NCBI GenBank assembly: GCA_015075185.1
Contig: JABTUW010000005.1
Span: 682,001 to 746,000, forward strand
Source of the DNA: Anaerolineales bacterium
GTDB taxonomy: Bacteria; Chloroflexota; Anaerolineae; 4572-78; J111
Direction: 5' to 3'
DNA: 64,000 nt
The notes below the pieces were generated by a model. The model saw nothing but the letters and a program-made list of their open reading frames with translations, did no database searches and was not told where the DNA came from. Both the position numbers and the translations under genes were made by a program. How positions within the stretch are numbered: the stretch's first letter is position 1; each line of letters opens with the position of its first letter. Shown in pieces: positions 51,074-60,286 of this stretch.

Positions 51074-51289
51074 ATGAAATGGTTGAAAGTAACAGGTCTG
51101 GGTGTCGCCATCTGGGGCTTAAGTTTGTTGTGGCCTGAGGTCAATCGAGTGCTTACACCGTCCTTGACGATTGGGTTGGTGCTAGGGCTTGGCCTAGGAA
51201 TGTTGATCTACATCTTAAGCCAACAGAATCATCATGGAGCCGGGCAAAATCATCTCACTGACCCAGTGCCGGTGGTTTTGATGCGTTAA
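51074..51289 (+). CDS. Small membrane protein
   Basis: 71 residues with two hydrophobic segments (LKVTGLGVAIWGLSLLW and LTIGLVLGLGLGMLIYILS) and a polar tail with two His. GGGAGGT seven bases upstream of the chosen ATG; the open frame extends 84 bases further upstream without a ribosome site. No family recognised. Confidence 0.6.
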   Translation: MKWLKVTGLGVAIWGLSLLWPEVNRVLTPSLTIGLVLGLGLGMLIYILSQQNHHGAGQNHLTDPVPVVLMR

Positions 51290-51364
51290 TTATGATTGAA
51301 GAATTAAGTGAGTGGCCAACCAAGACGGCATCGTTCTGGCTAAATCATGGAAAAAGAGGGCCGT

Positions 51365-51460
51365 ATGCGTAAAGTATTGTTAATCTTGGGCTTGGTTTTA
51401 CTTTATTACCCCAGCTATCACCCCTACCTCTGTGGCGAGCACTCTTTCTGCAATCCGTGA
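51365..51460 (+). CDS. 31-residue secreted or membrane peptide coupled to the next gene
   Basis: MRKVLLILGLVLLYYPSYHP followed by a short Cys-containing tail (LCGEHSFCNP). The hydrophobic core could be a signal or membrane anchor, and the two cysteines could form a disulfide. GAGGG lies four bases before the ATG (another ATG is 18 bases upstream). Its CCGTGA end overlaps the GTG start of the next lipoprotein, implying coupled translation. Alternatively, this is only a leader peptide. Confidence 0.45.
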   Translation: MRKVLLILGLVLLYYPSYHPYLCGEHSFCNP

Positions 51461-52239
51461 TAAAACCAACACTTTGGGCCGGGTGGCTGCTTTATTTATT
51501 GATAGTCATTGGCTGCACAGCTCAGTCCCAATCTGAGGTGACTCCTCCCTCGGCGTCGCTGGTTGTGGTTCCGGCTGGCTGGTTCTTGATGGGGCAGGAT
51601 GAAGGCCACCGCTCTAATCAGCCCCAGCGTCAGGTCTACCTCGATAGTTTTGCTATTGACCGGACTGAGGTGACACAGACTGCTTTTGCCAGGTTCGTCG
51701 CCGAAATGGGCTATCGAACTGCGGGCTGGAATGAAGCCGAACTTGAGGGACATGCCGATGAGCCGGTTGTGGGGGTGTTATGGCGTGAGGCCGATGCCTA
51801 TTGCCGCTGGGCTGGCCAGCGGTTGCCGACTGAGGCCGAGTGGGAGAAAGCGGCCCGCGGTACGGATGGACGGCGCTACCCGTGGGGGAACACTTGGGAT
51901 CCTACTTGCGCCAACACTGCCGAGAGCCTCCACGAGGGCGTCGTGCCGGTCGGTAGTTTTCCGGCCGGCGCCAGCCCTTACGGTGCGCTGGATATGGCCG
52001 GCAATGCGGCCGAGTGGGTGGCTGATTATTTTGACTTTGATTACTACGGCCACGCTCCAGATCACAACCCGCCTGGTCCTACACAGGTATTAGATCACGG
52101 TTTACGCGGTGGGTCGTGGGCGTCACCCTCGCAGCAGGTGCGGACCTACTTTCGCGACTCCTCCCACTCGGTTCGGCCCAATCAACGGGTTGGGTTTCGC
52201 TGCGCGCAGACATTAACAGCGGAACCTAATCACAAATGA
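51457..52239 (+). CDS. Formylglycine-generating-enzyme (SUMF1)-like lipoprotein
   Basis: 260 residues. A lipobox (LLIVIGC) follows a short signal. The FGE-sulfatase domain shows VVVPAGWFLMGQDEGHRSNQPQRQVYLDSFAIDRTEVTQTAFARF, RLPTEAEWEKAARGTDGRRYPWGN, GALDMAGNAAEWVADYF and GLRGGSWASPSQQVRT with VGFRCA. The two active-site cysteines of true sulfatase-modifying FGE are not obvious, so it is probably a C-type-lectin-like binding or other modifying domain at the cell surface. GTG start overlaps the preceding small ORF. Confidence 0.85.
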   Translation: MIKPTLWAGWLLYLLIVIGCTAQSQSEVTPPSASLVVVPAGWFLMGQDEGHRSNQPQRQVYLDSFAIDRTEVTQTAFARFVAEMGYRTAGWNEAELEGHADEPVVGVLWREADAYCRWAGQRLPTEAEWEKAARGTDGRRYPWGNTWDPTCANTAESLHEGVVPVGSFPAGASPYGALDMAGNAAEWVADYFDFDYYGHAPDHNPPGPTQVLDHGLRGGSWASPSQQVRTYFRDSSHSVRPNQRVGFRCAQTLTAEPNHK

Positions 52240-52304
52240 GCGCCATTTTTAGTACTCTCATCGCCCAACGGGAGCTTAACTTTTTTCGGGACTGGGCTGT
52301 CCAG

Positions 52305-55300
52305 TTAATCCATATAGCTTTTAATTAACTTAAGGATTTGCTCCTCTTCATAATTTCTGGCCAGTTGCTCTAGAACCTGAGCAAAAGGTTGAAATTTTTG
52401 GCCCATTTGGGCAATCTGGAGCGCCCGCTGGCGCAGCCGGGGTAATTCCCCTTTCATAGCCAGATCAAACAAAAAGGCTATTTCTGCCGGGGGAGGCGGG
52501 ATTAAGACTTCTTCTCTCTCAAGTAGTCCGGCTTGATTGGCCGTCTTGTCCTGAAGGGACAGCCCTTCATAAACCCATTGCAGGCGCAGATGGGACTCAA
52601 GAAGGCTAAGCAGTTTCTTGACGTCAACCGGTTTCACCAAGAAGTCATCACAGCCCGCCGTCAGGCTGTGCGATTTATCTTGCTCAAAGGCGCTGGCAGA
52701 AGTAGCAATGATGACTGCCCGCTTTGAGCGTAATGCCGGTAATTGTCGAAGCGCCTGGACTGCCTCAAAACCCGTCATTTCCGGCATGAGCAGGTCCATT
52801 AAAACGAGGTCGGGCTGGAAAGTCTCCGCCTGGGTCAGGCTCTCTTGTCCCCCGGCGGCTTCTATTACCTTAAACCCCACTGGTTCCAACAGGTTGACGA
52901 GCATAGCGCGGTTGAGCGGCTCATCATCTACTACCAAAACCTTCCGCCGACGGCCCAAGTAACCTATTATCCTCCGGTCCGACTCCTGTTGGCCTTCGGC
53001 AGCACGCCATAAGGCCGGAAATTCTAACTCCAAGCGGAAGATGCTCCCCCGGCCAAATTCACTCTCAACCTCCAGAGTGCCCAGCATGGCCTCGACCAAA
53101 CGCTTGGTAATCGCCAGGCCCAGGCCTGTGCCTTCAGCCCGCCGCCGGGCCTCCCCTACCTGCTCAAACGGCAAAAAGATCCGTTCTAACTGCTCCGGGG
53201 TCATGCCGATACCCGTATCGGCAACTTCAAAGCCAAGGGTGGAGTGTACATAATCGGTAGTTGCGGGACGATGACCCACCGACACGCGAAACGTCACCGC
53301 TCCCTGGTCGGTAAACTTAATGGCATTGCTCAACAGATTGATTAAAATTTGGCGCAGACGCTTTTCGTCGGCCCGGATCATGGGCGGTAAAGGGGTCAGT
53401 TGCTCATAGGTAAACGTAACCCCCTGCTTCTGTTGAGCGCGAATGTAAAACATGCCGACAATGCCTTCCAAAAAATCGGCCAGGCGAAAATCGCTTGGAT
53501 AGAGTTCCAGCTTGCGCGCTTCAATTTTTGAAAGGTCTAAAATATCGGTGATGAGGGTTAAGAGATGTTCTCCACTTTGGCGAATAATGCGCACGGCGTT
53601 GCTCTGGAGCGGACTCAAGTGCCCGTCTCTGGCCAGAATTTGGGCATAGCCCAGGATGCCGTTGAGGGGCGTCCGCAGTTCGTGGCTGACGCTGGCTAAA
53701 AATTCACTCTTGGCCCGACTGGCCATCTCTGCGGCCTCCTTGGCCGCGGCTAATTCGATGGCCCGCTGTTGGGTTTGGTCAAACAAGCGGCGATGCTCTA
53801 CGGCTATGGTTAGCTGGCCCAGAAGAGCCAGGTAAGGCTGGATTTCCTGCTGGCTAAACTGATAAGGCTCCTGGCCTTGGAGGATTAAGACGCCAATTTG
53901 GCGGGTTTGACTCCACAAGGGTAAGACGGCCATAGCCCGGATATTTAGGCGTTGAGTCACTTCCAGGGTAGCGGGGTCGGTTCGCTCATCCTGCTGGACA
54001 TCGGTAAAGAAAACAGGCTCCGCCGAAAAGAAAAGGTTCATGCTCTGGAGTACCGCCCGAAAGTAACGAGTGCCGGGGGTGCTGGGCGGGGTGCCCCAGC
54101 CGCTGTACCAGTTGGCCTCGACGACCATCGCTTCGACTTCGCCACCCTCATTGTATTCAAAGACATTTAACACGGCTCGATTAATGACCGGAATGTAGCC
54201 ACCTTTGACCACCACGGCAATCAATTCCGAAAGCGTGCTGGCCGAGATCATGCCCTGACTCATGTGGTAAAGTTTTTCTGTTTGTTGGGTGTGCTTTTCC
54301 AGGCTGGCAATGGTCTCGCGCAGCCGTCCGGTCATAATATTGACCGTCGTTGCCAGGCGGCCAATTTCATCCCTGGACTCCACCGTAGCCTGGGTGTTCA
54401 AAGCGCCGGCGGTAATTTGCTCGGCGGTTGTAATCAGGCGTTGCACCGGCCCGGCAATATTTTCTTTGAAGATAAAGGCCATCCCGGCGCCCAAGACCAG
54501 GGCCAGGACGCCGCCGATAAGGGTTTGCAGTTGAACCCCGGCCAGACTCTGCCTGCCGCGATTTAAGTCAGCCTGAAGCAAAGATTGCTGGCCCATCGTC
54601 ATTTCATTCAACAGTTGCAGCATCTGTTCCGCCCGCGGCTCAGCCTCGGTTTTGAATAAGTATAGATCCTCGTAGGTCCGTTCGCCTTCGATAGCGGCAA
54701 ATATTTGCAGGGGTAAAGCTAAAAGCCGTTGGCGCGCCTGGGCAATATTTGCCAGCAAAGATTTTTGGTCGGTGGAAAGCAGGGCCTGTTTAGCCTGCAA
54801 CTTTTCCCAGACCGCGCTATTTGCCAACAAATTATCCGCGTAACCGAATTTGAAAGCCAAATCACCCGAGGTGGCATAGGCGCGCAGATTGGTCGCCATG
54901 GCCTGGAACGAACTGCGCAGATCAACCAAGTAGGCCGATATTTCGCGATTGTTGGTAGAGGGCGCTCTTTTCCGTTGCAGCTCAAGCAACTGATCAACAT
55001 GACCCAGGATAGATGTATTCAAGGGTTGAAAAATCAAGCTCTCCAGGCGCAGGGCAGGTTGATTTTCCTGGGGGTTGTCATGCAGTTCAAATAACCGCTG
55101 GGGGATGGGGGACCAGGCGGCAAAGGTGGTTTTTAATTCATTGAGGTGACGAATATCTTCGGGGTTGTTCCAGTCTGTGGACAGGGTTTCCAGTTGAGCT
55201 AAATTGACTTCAAAGACCTCCTTGGCCTTGTTAAAATCGTCAATATTTTGTAAGTCACTCAGAACCAGGTATCCACGTAAACTGGCCTGCATCTGGAGCA

Positions 55301-55571
55301 AACTGAACTGAGCACGGGCAGAGGCCAGGGTCGCCGGAACGCGGACCTCCTGGGTGAGATTAATATTTTGGGTGGCTTCGCGACCGGCCGCAAAAATCAG
55401 GCCGACCACCAGGAAGGCGAGCAGGACCAGAATCCCAAAGCCGATGTTGAGTTTGAGGCCGAGGTTAAGGTTATTGAACCTCCTCATGCCGGGTAAATGA
55501 GTTAAGGCATGAGAAAAACCCTGGGTAAAGAGAGCTTGCTTATAAACTGAGGCGGGATTTAGATTCGCCAT
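52305..55571 (-). CDS. Membrane hybrid sensor histidine kinase with HAMP, GAF and receiver
   Basis: About 1,088 residues. Order: membrane helix (LNIGFGILVLLAFLVVGLIFA), long extracytoplasmic helical sensor (about 60-365), second helix (LIGGVLALVLGAGMAFIF), HAMP, GAF-like region, coiled coil, HisKA with SHELRTPLNGILGYAQ (phospho-acceptor His), HATPase (INLLSNAIKFTDQGAV; GTGLGLAITKRLVEAMLG), and a receiver (VLVVDDEPLNRAML; DLVLMDLLMPEMTG) plus a C-terminal helical, possibly Hpt-like end. The second ATG of ATGATG is used, five bases after AGGAGG. It follows a solute-binding-protein gene, a likely ligand-presenting partner. Confidence 0.93.
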   Translation of the reverse strand: MANLNPASVYKQALFTQGFSHALTHLPGMRRFNNLNLGLKLNIGFGILVLLAFLVVGLIFAAGREATQNINLTQEVRVPATLASARAQFSLLQMQASLRGYLVLSDLQNIDDFNKAKEVFEVNLAQLETLSTDWNNPEDIRHLNELKTTFAAWSPIPQRLFELHDNPQENQPALRLESLIFQPLNTSILGHVDQLLELQRKRAPSTNNREISAYLVDLRSSFQAMATNLRAYATSGDLAFKFGYADNLLANSAVWEKLQAKQALLSTDQKSLLANIAQARQRLLALPLQIFAAIEGERTYEDLYLFKTEAEPRAEQMLQLLNEMTMGQQSLLQADLNRGRQSLAGVQLQTLIGGVLALVLGAGMAFIFKENIAGPVQRLITTAEQITAGALNTQATVESRDEIGRLATTVNIMTGRLRETIASLEKHTQQTEKLYHMSQGMISASTLSELIAVVVKGGYIPVINRAVLNVFEYNEGGEVEAMVVEANWYSGWGTPPSTPGTRYFRAVLQSMNLFFSAEPVFFTDVQQDERTDPATLEVTQRLNIRAMAVLPLWSQTRQIGVLILQGQEPYQFSQQEIQPYLALLGQLTIAVEHRRLFDQTQQRAIELAAAKEAAEMASRAKSEFLASVSHELRTPLNGILGYAQILARDGHLSPLQSNAVRIIRQSGEHLLTLITDILDLSKIEARKLELYPSDFRLADFLEGIVGMFYIRAQQKQGVTFTYEQLTPLPPMIRADEKRLRQILINLLSNAIKFTDQGAVTFRVSVGHRPATTDYVHSTLGFEVADTGIGMTPEQLERIFLPFEQVGEARRRAEGTGLGLAITKRLVEAMLGTLEVESEFGRGSIFRLELEFPALWRAAEGQQESDRRIIGYLGRRRKVLVVDDEPLNRAMLVNLLEPVGFKVIEAAGGQESLTQAETFQPDLVLMDLLMPEMTGFEAVQALRQLPALRSKRAVIIATSASAFEQDKSHSLTAGCDDFLVKPVDVKKLLSLLESHLRLQWVYEGLSLQDKTANQAGLLEREEVLIPPPPAEIAFLFDLAMKGELPRLRQRALQIAQMGQKFQPFAQVLEQLARNYEEEQILKLIKSYMD

Positions 55572-55664
55572 CATAACCTCCTCAAAGGCGAGGTGGAGCC
55601 CAAATATTGGGGTAGGGGGCGGATGGATACCCCTACTTTTTCCCAATTGGAACACCTGCTGTTA

Positions 55665-57161
55665 TTATCGGCTGTAGCCTAATCGAGCCAATTCTTTGTC
55701 AACGGCGACGGCCGCTTGATCCAGGGCTTCAGCCGGGGTCAGTTCACGGTTAATTGCCTGGTAAATATACAGGCCAATGGTATCCCGAATGGCAACATGA
55801 AAAGGAAATGGCGGCGCTCCGGCAAAGAGGTGCCCCTGCTTTTTCATGAGCGTGTAGTAACCATTAAGCTTTTTATCCTGCGTCCGCACCAGTGGATCAT
55901 CAAAAGTAGAGAGGTGGACCACCCGGCTGCTGGTTGTGGCCCACTCTGGCTGGATGGCCGGGCGGCCCAGGTATTGCAGCCAAAGTAAAGCCGCCTCTTT
56001 ATTTTGCGACGAGTAGGGAATGCCAAAAGCAGCGCCGTCGTAATAGCCCAGGTAGCCTTTATCCACCAGCGCATCTTCTATCACTGCCGGAGCGGTGGGA
56101 GGCAGCGCCACGCCCACCTTGCCGACTACTTTGGAACGGGTCGAGTCGGTGGCAATCCAGGCTGCATTTTCACCGTAAACCCAGCCCTGGGCTGCCCGGC
56201 CGGCGGCAAAAGTGGCGGCTACTTCATCCCAGGTACTGCGGGTTGCCTCTGGCGGCGCATATTGCAGCAGGTCGAGCCAGAAGGTCAGGGCTATCTTTGC
56301 CTGCCGGCTGTTCAATTGGCCGCCATCAGCCACGTTGGCTTTATACTTTTCCAGGTTGATCCCCCAATTGTAGACGCCAAAAGCCGGGGCAATTGTTTCC
56401 AAAAATTCGTAGGTGGCAGCCGGATGATTATTGGCTGCCTGAATGGTGGTTCCCCATAACTCCAGCCCCTGTTCCCGGCCATATTGGGTAAAAAAGGCGG
56501 CATTGTCGCGATATTGATCAACGGTGATGGCCGGGGCAAGGGGATAGTGGTAGCGGGCGGCAAAAGTGGCCTGAAGAGTGGGGTCTTCAAAAAGGTCTTT
56601 GCGGTACAGATAAATCTTGAGAAAAGCCTCCATAGGCACCCCGTAGAGGTCGCCGCTGTGGGGATCTTTAAATTCGTTGCTGAAGGAGGTAAAGTCAAGC
56701 GGGTTAAAATCGGGTAAAGCCAGGTTAGCGTGCTCCTGCAATGCCTGGGTTAGATTAACCAGGAAGCCTCGTTCCAGGTAGCCATAAATAAAATCCTGCT
56801 CGACGTAGATAAAGTCATAAATGCCTGTCCCGGCTTCCATATCTTTAATGGGTAGCCGGTACATCTGGTCATACGTGGTTACCTCCAAATCAACCTTGAT
56901 TCCGGTTTCTTTTTCAAAAGCCGGGGCCAGTACATCTCGCACGTAGGTAGAAGCGGGTGTGTTCTCGCTGATGCCGCGAATAACAACGCCCTGATAAGGT
57001 TTAGCTGCTTCGGCCAGGATTTCCTGGCTCGACTTCGCCTGGGGGCTGGCTATTCTGGCCTGTTCAGCCGACGCCGGTTCTATCATCTTAGGGCCACAAG
57101 CGCCCAGCGAGACAGTAACGATGACGCCCACCATGAACAACGTGATTTTTTGTTTCAACAC
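55665..57161 (-). CDS. ABC-type extracellular solute-binding lipoprotein (family 1)
   Basis: 498 residues with a lipobox (VTVSLGACG). VVIRGISENTPASTYVRDVLAPAFEKETGIKVDLEVTTYDQMY and YDFIYVEQDFIYGYLERGFLVNLT are typical of sugar/oligosaccharide-type binding proteins. No permease or ATPase gene is next to it; the neighbours are a hybrid kinase downstream and a response regulator upstream. It is therefore likely to serve as the ligand sensor of the kinase rather than (or besides) transport. Start codon TTG, weakly preceded by AAAGG. Confidence 0.88.
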   Translation of the reverse strand: MLKQKITLFMVGVIVTVSLGACGPKMIEPASAEQARIASPQAKSSQEILAEAAKPYQGVVIRGISENTPASTYVRDVLAPAFEKETGIKVDLEVTTYDQMYRLPIKDMEAGTGIYDFIYVEQDFIYGYLERGFLVNLTQALQEHANLALPDFNPLDFTSFSNEFKDPHSGDLYGVPMEAFLKIYLYRKDLFEDPTLQATFAARYHYPLAPAITVDQYRDNAAFFTQYGREQGLELWGTTIQAANNHPAATYEFLETIAPAFGVYNWGINLEKYKANVADGGQLNSRQAKIALTFWLDLLQYAPPEATRSTWDEVAATFAAGRAAQGWVYGENAAWIATDSTRSKVVGKVGVALPPTAPAVIEDALVDKGYLGYYDGAAFGIPYSSQNKEAALLWLQYLGRPAIQPEWATTSSRVVHLSTFDDPLVRTQDKKLNGYYTLMKKQGHLFAGAPPFPFHVAIRDTIGLYIYQAINRELTPAEALDQAAVAVDKELARLGYSR

Positions 57162-57207
57162 CTTTGTTTACTCCCAAAAAATGGATACCAGAGGTCTTGC
57201 TTTTTGG

Positions 57208-57867
57208 TTACGGCTCTAAACTGATGATCCCTTTGCGAATGGCGAACTTGGTCAGTTCCGTTACGTTGTGGATATTGAGCTTGTGCATCAGGTTGATGCG
57301 GTGTACCCCGGCCGTTTTCAAGCTGATGTGCAAGCGCTCGGCAATCTCTCGATTGGAGAACCCTTCGACGATCAGTTGCAGGACCTCTCGCTCGCGGTCG
57401 GTCAACTGCTCGTAGGGGTCATCCTTGTCCGTCGTTTTAACGTGCCGGATATATTCCTCGATCACTGTCTTCGAAATGGCCGGGCTGAGAAAATAGTCGC
57501 CCCGGTGAACGGCCTCAATGGCTGAAACTAACTCTTTGGGCGCTGCCTGCTTAACCAGGTAACCTGCCGCGCCCGCCTGCAAGAACTGAAAGATGTACTC
57601 CTCGTTAGTGTGCATGGTCAGCACCAGTATCTTGACGTGCGGAAAGCGCTTGCTAATCTGGCGGGTCGCTTCCAGACCGTTCAGAATGGGCATGGTACTG
57701 TCCATCAACACAATATCGGGCGACAAGCGTTCAACCTTTTCAATGGCCTCCCGGCCATCTTCGGCTTCGCCGACCACCTCGATCTCGGCTTCGCCATCCA
57801 GCAGGGAGCGGATGCCCTTGCGCACGATGGTGTGATCGTCAGCCAATAATATTCTTATCCTGGGCAT
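57208..57867 (-). CDS. NarL/LuxR-family response regulator
   Basis: 219 residues: receiver RIRILLADDHTIVRKGIRSLL, phospho-Asp in DIVLMDSTMPILNG, Lys in GYLVKQAAPKEL; then LuxR-type HTH with LTDREREVLQLIVEGFSNREIAERLHISLKTAGVHRINLMHKL. AGGAGA seven bases before the second ATG sets the start. It overlaps the preceding kinase gene by 29 bases, so the pair is a coupled two-component system. Confidence 0.95.
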   Translation of the reverse strand: MPRIRILLADDHTIVRKGIRSLLDGEAEIEVVGEAEDGREAIEKVERLSPDIVLMDSTMPILNGLEATRQISKRFPHVKILVLTMHTNEEYIFQFLQAGAAGYLVKQAAPKELVSAIEAVHRGDYFLSPAISKTVIEEYIRHVKTTDKDDPYEQLTDREREVLQLIVEGFSNREIAERLHISLKTAGVHRINLMHKLNIHNVTELTKFAIRKGIISLEP

Positions 57868-59083
57868 AACCATTCTCCTCCGGCACTTCTACCAGCAACT
57901 GCGTGCCATGTCCGGGCCGGGAGCGAATGTCAAGACGGCCTCCCAGCAGGGTCATTCGCTCGCGCATGCCTAACAGGCCCGTTCCGTTGACCATACCTTT
58001 TCGGCCGATCACTTTGGCCACATCAAAGCCCTGCCCATTGTCCTCAATGCAGGCCACAATCGCGCCTCCTTTCCGTTCCAGGCGTAGCTGCACCTGGCTG
58101 GCCTGGGCGTGCTTGGCAACGTTGTTTAGAGCCTCCTGGACCACCCGGTAGAGCGCCGTTTCCAGCTCCGGGGACAGTCTTTCCTCCAGCCCCAGCGCTT
58201 CAAACTTGGTTTCGATAGCGAGTCTGTTGGCATACTGCTTGATATACCAGCGTAAGGTTGGGATCAGGCCCAGATCATCGAGCATAGGGGGACGCAGATT
58301 AAGGGATAACTCCCGGACTTGTTCCAGCGTCTGGGCGGTCAGGGTGCTGGCCTCGGCTAGGCGCTCGTTGACTTGGGGCGTGCAGTCTGGGGGAAGTTCA
58401 TTCTTGATTGCCGTTAAGTTGATACTGATGGCTGTGAGGATTTGGCCCAGGTGATCGTGCAAATCACGGGCCAACTGTTTGCGCTCGGCCTCCTGAATTT
58501 CGGTCAGCCGGTTAGCCAGGGCGCGGAGTTGTTCCCGTTGTTGGTTGACCGCCTCAAACAGTCGTTCGCGCTCGGTCCGGCTGCTCAGTTCCAGTTGCCT
58601 GTTTTTCTCTTGCAGGCCCAAGGTCAAATCACGCAGGCGCAGGTGGGTGGTGATGCGGGCCAGGACCTCTTCCTGGTGCAGCGGCTTGGTTACGTAATCT
58701 ACCGCTCCTACCTCAAACCCTTTGACCTTATCCTCAGTACCCGTTAGCGAGGTCATGAAAATTACCGGAATGTCTTTGGTGGCCTCGTCGGCTTTCAGCC
58801 GCTGGCAGATTTCAAACCCGTCCATGGTTGGCATTAATACGTCCAGTAAAATAAGATCGGGGGGCGAATAGTGGACCTTCTGCAAAGCGCTCTCCCCGCT
58901 GCGTGCAATCATGATCCCAAAACCATACTGCTCCAAATAATCAACGATGACCCCCAAATTCGCCGGGGTATCGTCAACAATCAGGATATAATATTCGGCA
59001 TAATCTAATTTGGCCAAGATTTTGGTTTCCAGGCTCATTGTCCGCATTACCTCTGATCCGTTTTCGGCTTCATATTGTACCAT
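57839..59083 (-). CDS. Receiver-histidine kinase (HisKA_3, DesK/NarX class)
   Basis: About 414 residues: an N-terminal receiver (YYILIVDDTPANLGVIVDYLEQYG; DLILLDVLMPTMDG), a coiled coil, the HisKA_3 dimerisation helix ERKQLARDLHDHLGQILTAIS (phospho-acceptor His in RDLHD) and HATPase (VVQEALNNVAKHAQASQVQLRL; GTGLLGMRERMTLLGG). No membrane segment, so it is a cytoplasmic relay kinase, perhaps receiving phosphate from the hybrid kinase nearby. Several Met codons compete as start (59083, 59047, 59038); none has a clearly better ribosome site. Confidence 0.9.
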   Translation of the reverse strand: MVQYEAENGSEVMRTMSLETKILAKLDYAEYYILIVDDTPANLGVIVDYLEQYGFGIMIARSGESALQKVHYSPPDLILLDVLMPTMDGFEICQRLKADEATKDIPVIFMTSLTGTEDKVKGFEVGAVDYVTKPLHQEEVLARITTHLRLRDLTLGLQEKNRQLELSSRTERERLFEAVNQQREQLRALANRLTEIQEAERKQLARDLHDHLGQILTAISINLTAIKNELPPDCTPQVNERLAEASTLTAQTLEQVRELSLNLRPPMLDDLGLIPTLRWYIKQYANRLAIETKFEALGLEERLSPELETALYRVVQEALNNVAKHAQASQVQLRLERKGGAIVACIEDNGQGFDVAKVIGRKGMVNGTGLLGMRERMTLLGGRLDIRSRPGHGTQLLVEVPEENGYAQDKNIIG

Positions 59084-59120
59084 AAAAACTTTTTCTTTAG
59101 CATTTACCCAACTTAAATAC

Positions 59121-59146
59121 AAAAACCCCGCCAGGGCAGGGTTTTT
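59121..59146 (-). terminator. Bidirectional terminator after the polyol dehydrogenase operon
   Basis: AAAAACCC and GGGTTTTT arms around CGCCAGGGCA; on the minus strand the stem ends in TTTTT. Lies between the alcohol dehydrogenase stop and the kinase start. Confidence 0.8.
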
Positions 59147-59179
59147 AATATGTAGACTTACGACGATGTTTGTACTTTT

Positions 59180-60193
59180 TCAGACACCCGGTTTCAGATG
59201 GACTTTCAAGGTCTTGCCGGCGGCGAACTGGTGAAAGACATCCGAGAAATCAGCCAGGGGGACAGTATGGCTGATGAGCGGCTTGACGTTGATGACGCCG
59301 TTAGCCAGCCAGGCGATGGCCGGTTCAAAGGTATAGCACAGGGCAAAACTGCCGATAATGGTCCAATCGTGGCGAAAGATGTCGTAGGGACGCAGCGTGA
59401 TGGTGGCCTCCATCGGCGTCACCCCAAACTGCAAGTACTGGCCTCTGGGTTTTAAGAAATTGAAAGCCTGTTCGATCACCGCCGGAACGCCGGTCGCATC
59501 AATGACCACGGCAAACCCATAGGGCGCCAGCTCCTTTAGAGCTTCGGCTTGACCAGGACCGGCTGCGACTACAGCCGTAGCACCTAACTGGCTCGCCAGG
59601 ACCAGGCGCTCGGCCTGTTTTTCGACCACGACCACTTGCGAAGCGCCGCTGTGGCGTAAAGCCTGCACCAGGATCAGGCCCATCGGCCCGGCCCCGAAAA
59701 TAAGCACTTCGCTGCCCGGCCAGACCCGCAAGCGGTTGAGGGCGTGGACCACGCAGGCGAGCGGTTCGATAAATGCTCCTTCGCCGTCGGTCAGGCTGTC
59801 AGGGACACGGTAGCAGGCCCGCGCCGGGGCCGCCACATACTGGGCAAACCCGCCCGAGCGGGTAATGCCGACACCTTCCCAGTTCAGGCAGTGATTGGCC
59901 TGCTGGTTCCGGCAAAAGTAGCAGCGGCCGCAGTACAGGTTGGGGTCAACGGCCACCCGGTCGCCCCGTTGAAAGTCGGTCACTTCGCGACCCACCTCGA
60001 CCACCTGCCCCACAAACTCATGGCCGGGAATCAAGGGGAAGTCGGACATGTATTCATTCCGGTAAATGTGCACATCCGTGCCGCAAATCCCGGCAGTCGC
60101 CACCTGAACGACAACTTCTTCCGGCCCACAGGCCGGGTCGGCGACATCCTCTACTGCGATAGCCTCCGCCGCGGGAAAAATTACAGCCTCCAT
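59180..60193 (-). CDS. Zinc-dependent medium-chain alcohol/polyol dehydrogenase
   Basis: 337 residues. GICGTDVHIYRNEYMSDFPLIPGHEFVGQV (catalytic Cys and GHE), DPNLYCGRCYFCRNQQANHCLN (structural zinc, four Cys), GAGPMGLILVQALRHSGASQVVVVE (NAD binding). Substrate likely a polyol; homologues include sorbitol and xylitol-type dehydrogenases. AAAGGAGG precedes the ATG. It is the last gene of a four-gene minus-strand group with two further dehydrogenases and a GpsA-like enzyme. Confidence 0.9.
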   Translation of the reverse strand: MEAVIFPAAEAIAVEDVADPACGPEEVVVQVATAGICGTDVHIYRNEYMSDFPLIPGHEFVGQVVEVGREVTDFQRGDRVAVDPNLYCGRCYFCRNQQANHCLNWEGVGITRSGGFAQYVAAPARACYRVPDSLTDGEGAFIEPLACVVHALNRLRVWPGSEVLIFGAGPMGLILVQALRHSGASQVVVVEKQAERLVLASQLGATAVVAAGPGQAEALKELAPYGFAVVIDATGVPAVIEQAFNFLKPRGQYLQFGVTPMEATITLRPYDIFRHDWTIIGSFALCYTFEPAIAWLANGVINVKPLISHTVPLADFSDVFHQFAAGKTLKVHLKPGV

Positions 60194-60204
60194 AAATCCT
60201 CCTT

Positions 60205-60286
60205 TCGAGGGTAAACAGTAGACAATAGCTGCTAGTCGGGAAGAAAAATCTGATTACTGACTACTGTTTACCGGCTACTGCTTACC
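60205..60286. repeat. Short degenerate CAGTAGACAATAG/TACTGTTTACCGGCTACTG tract
   Basis: Units such as AAACAGTAGACAATAG on one side and ACTACTGTTTACCGGCTACT on the other form an imperfect inverted repeat between two genes of the polyol group. Confidence 0.6.
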
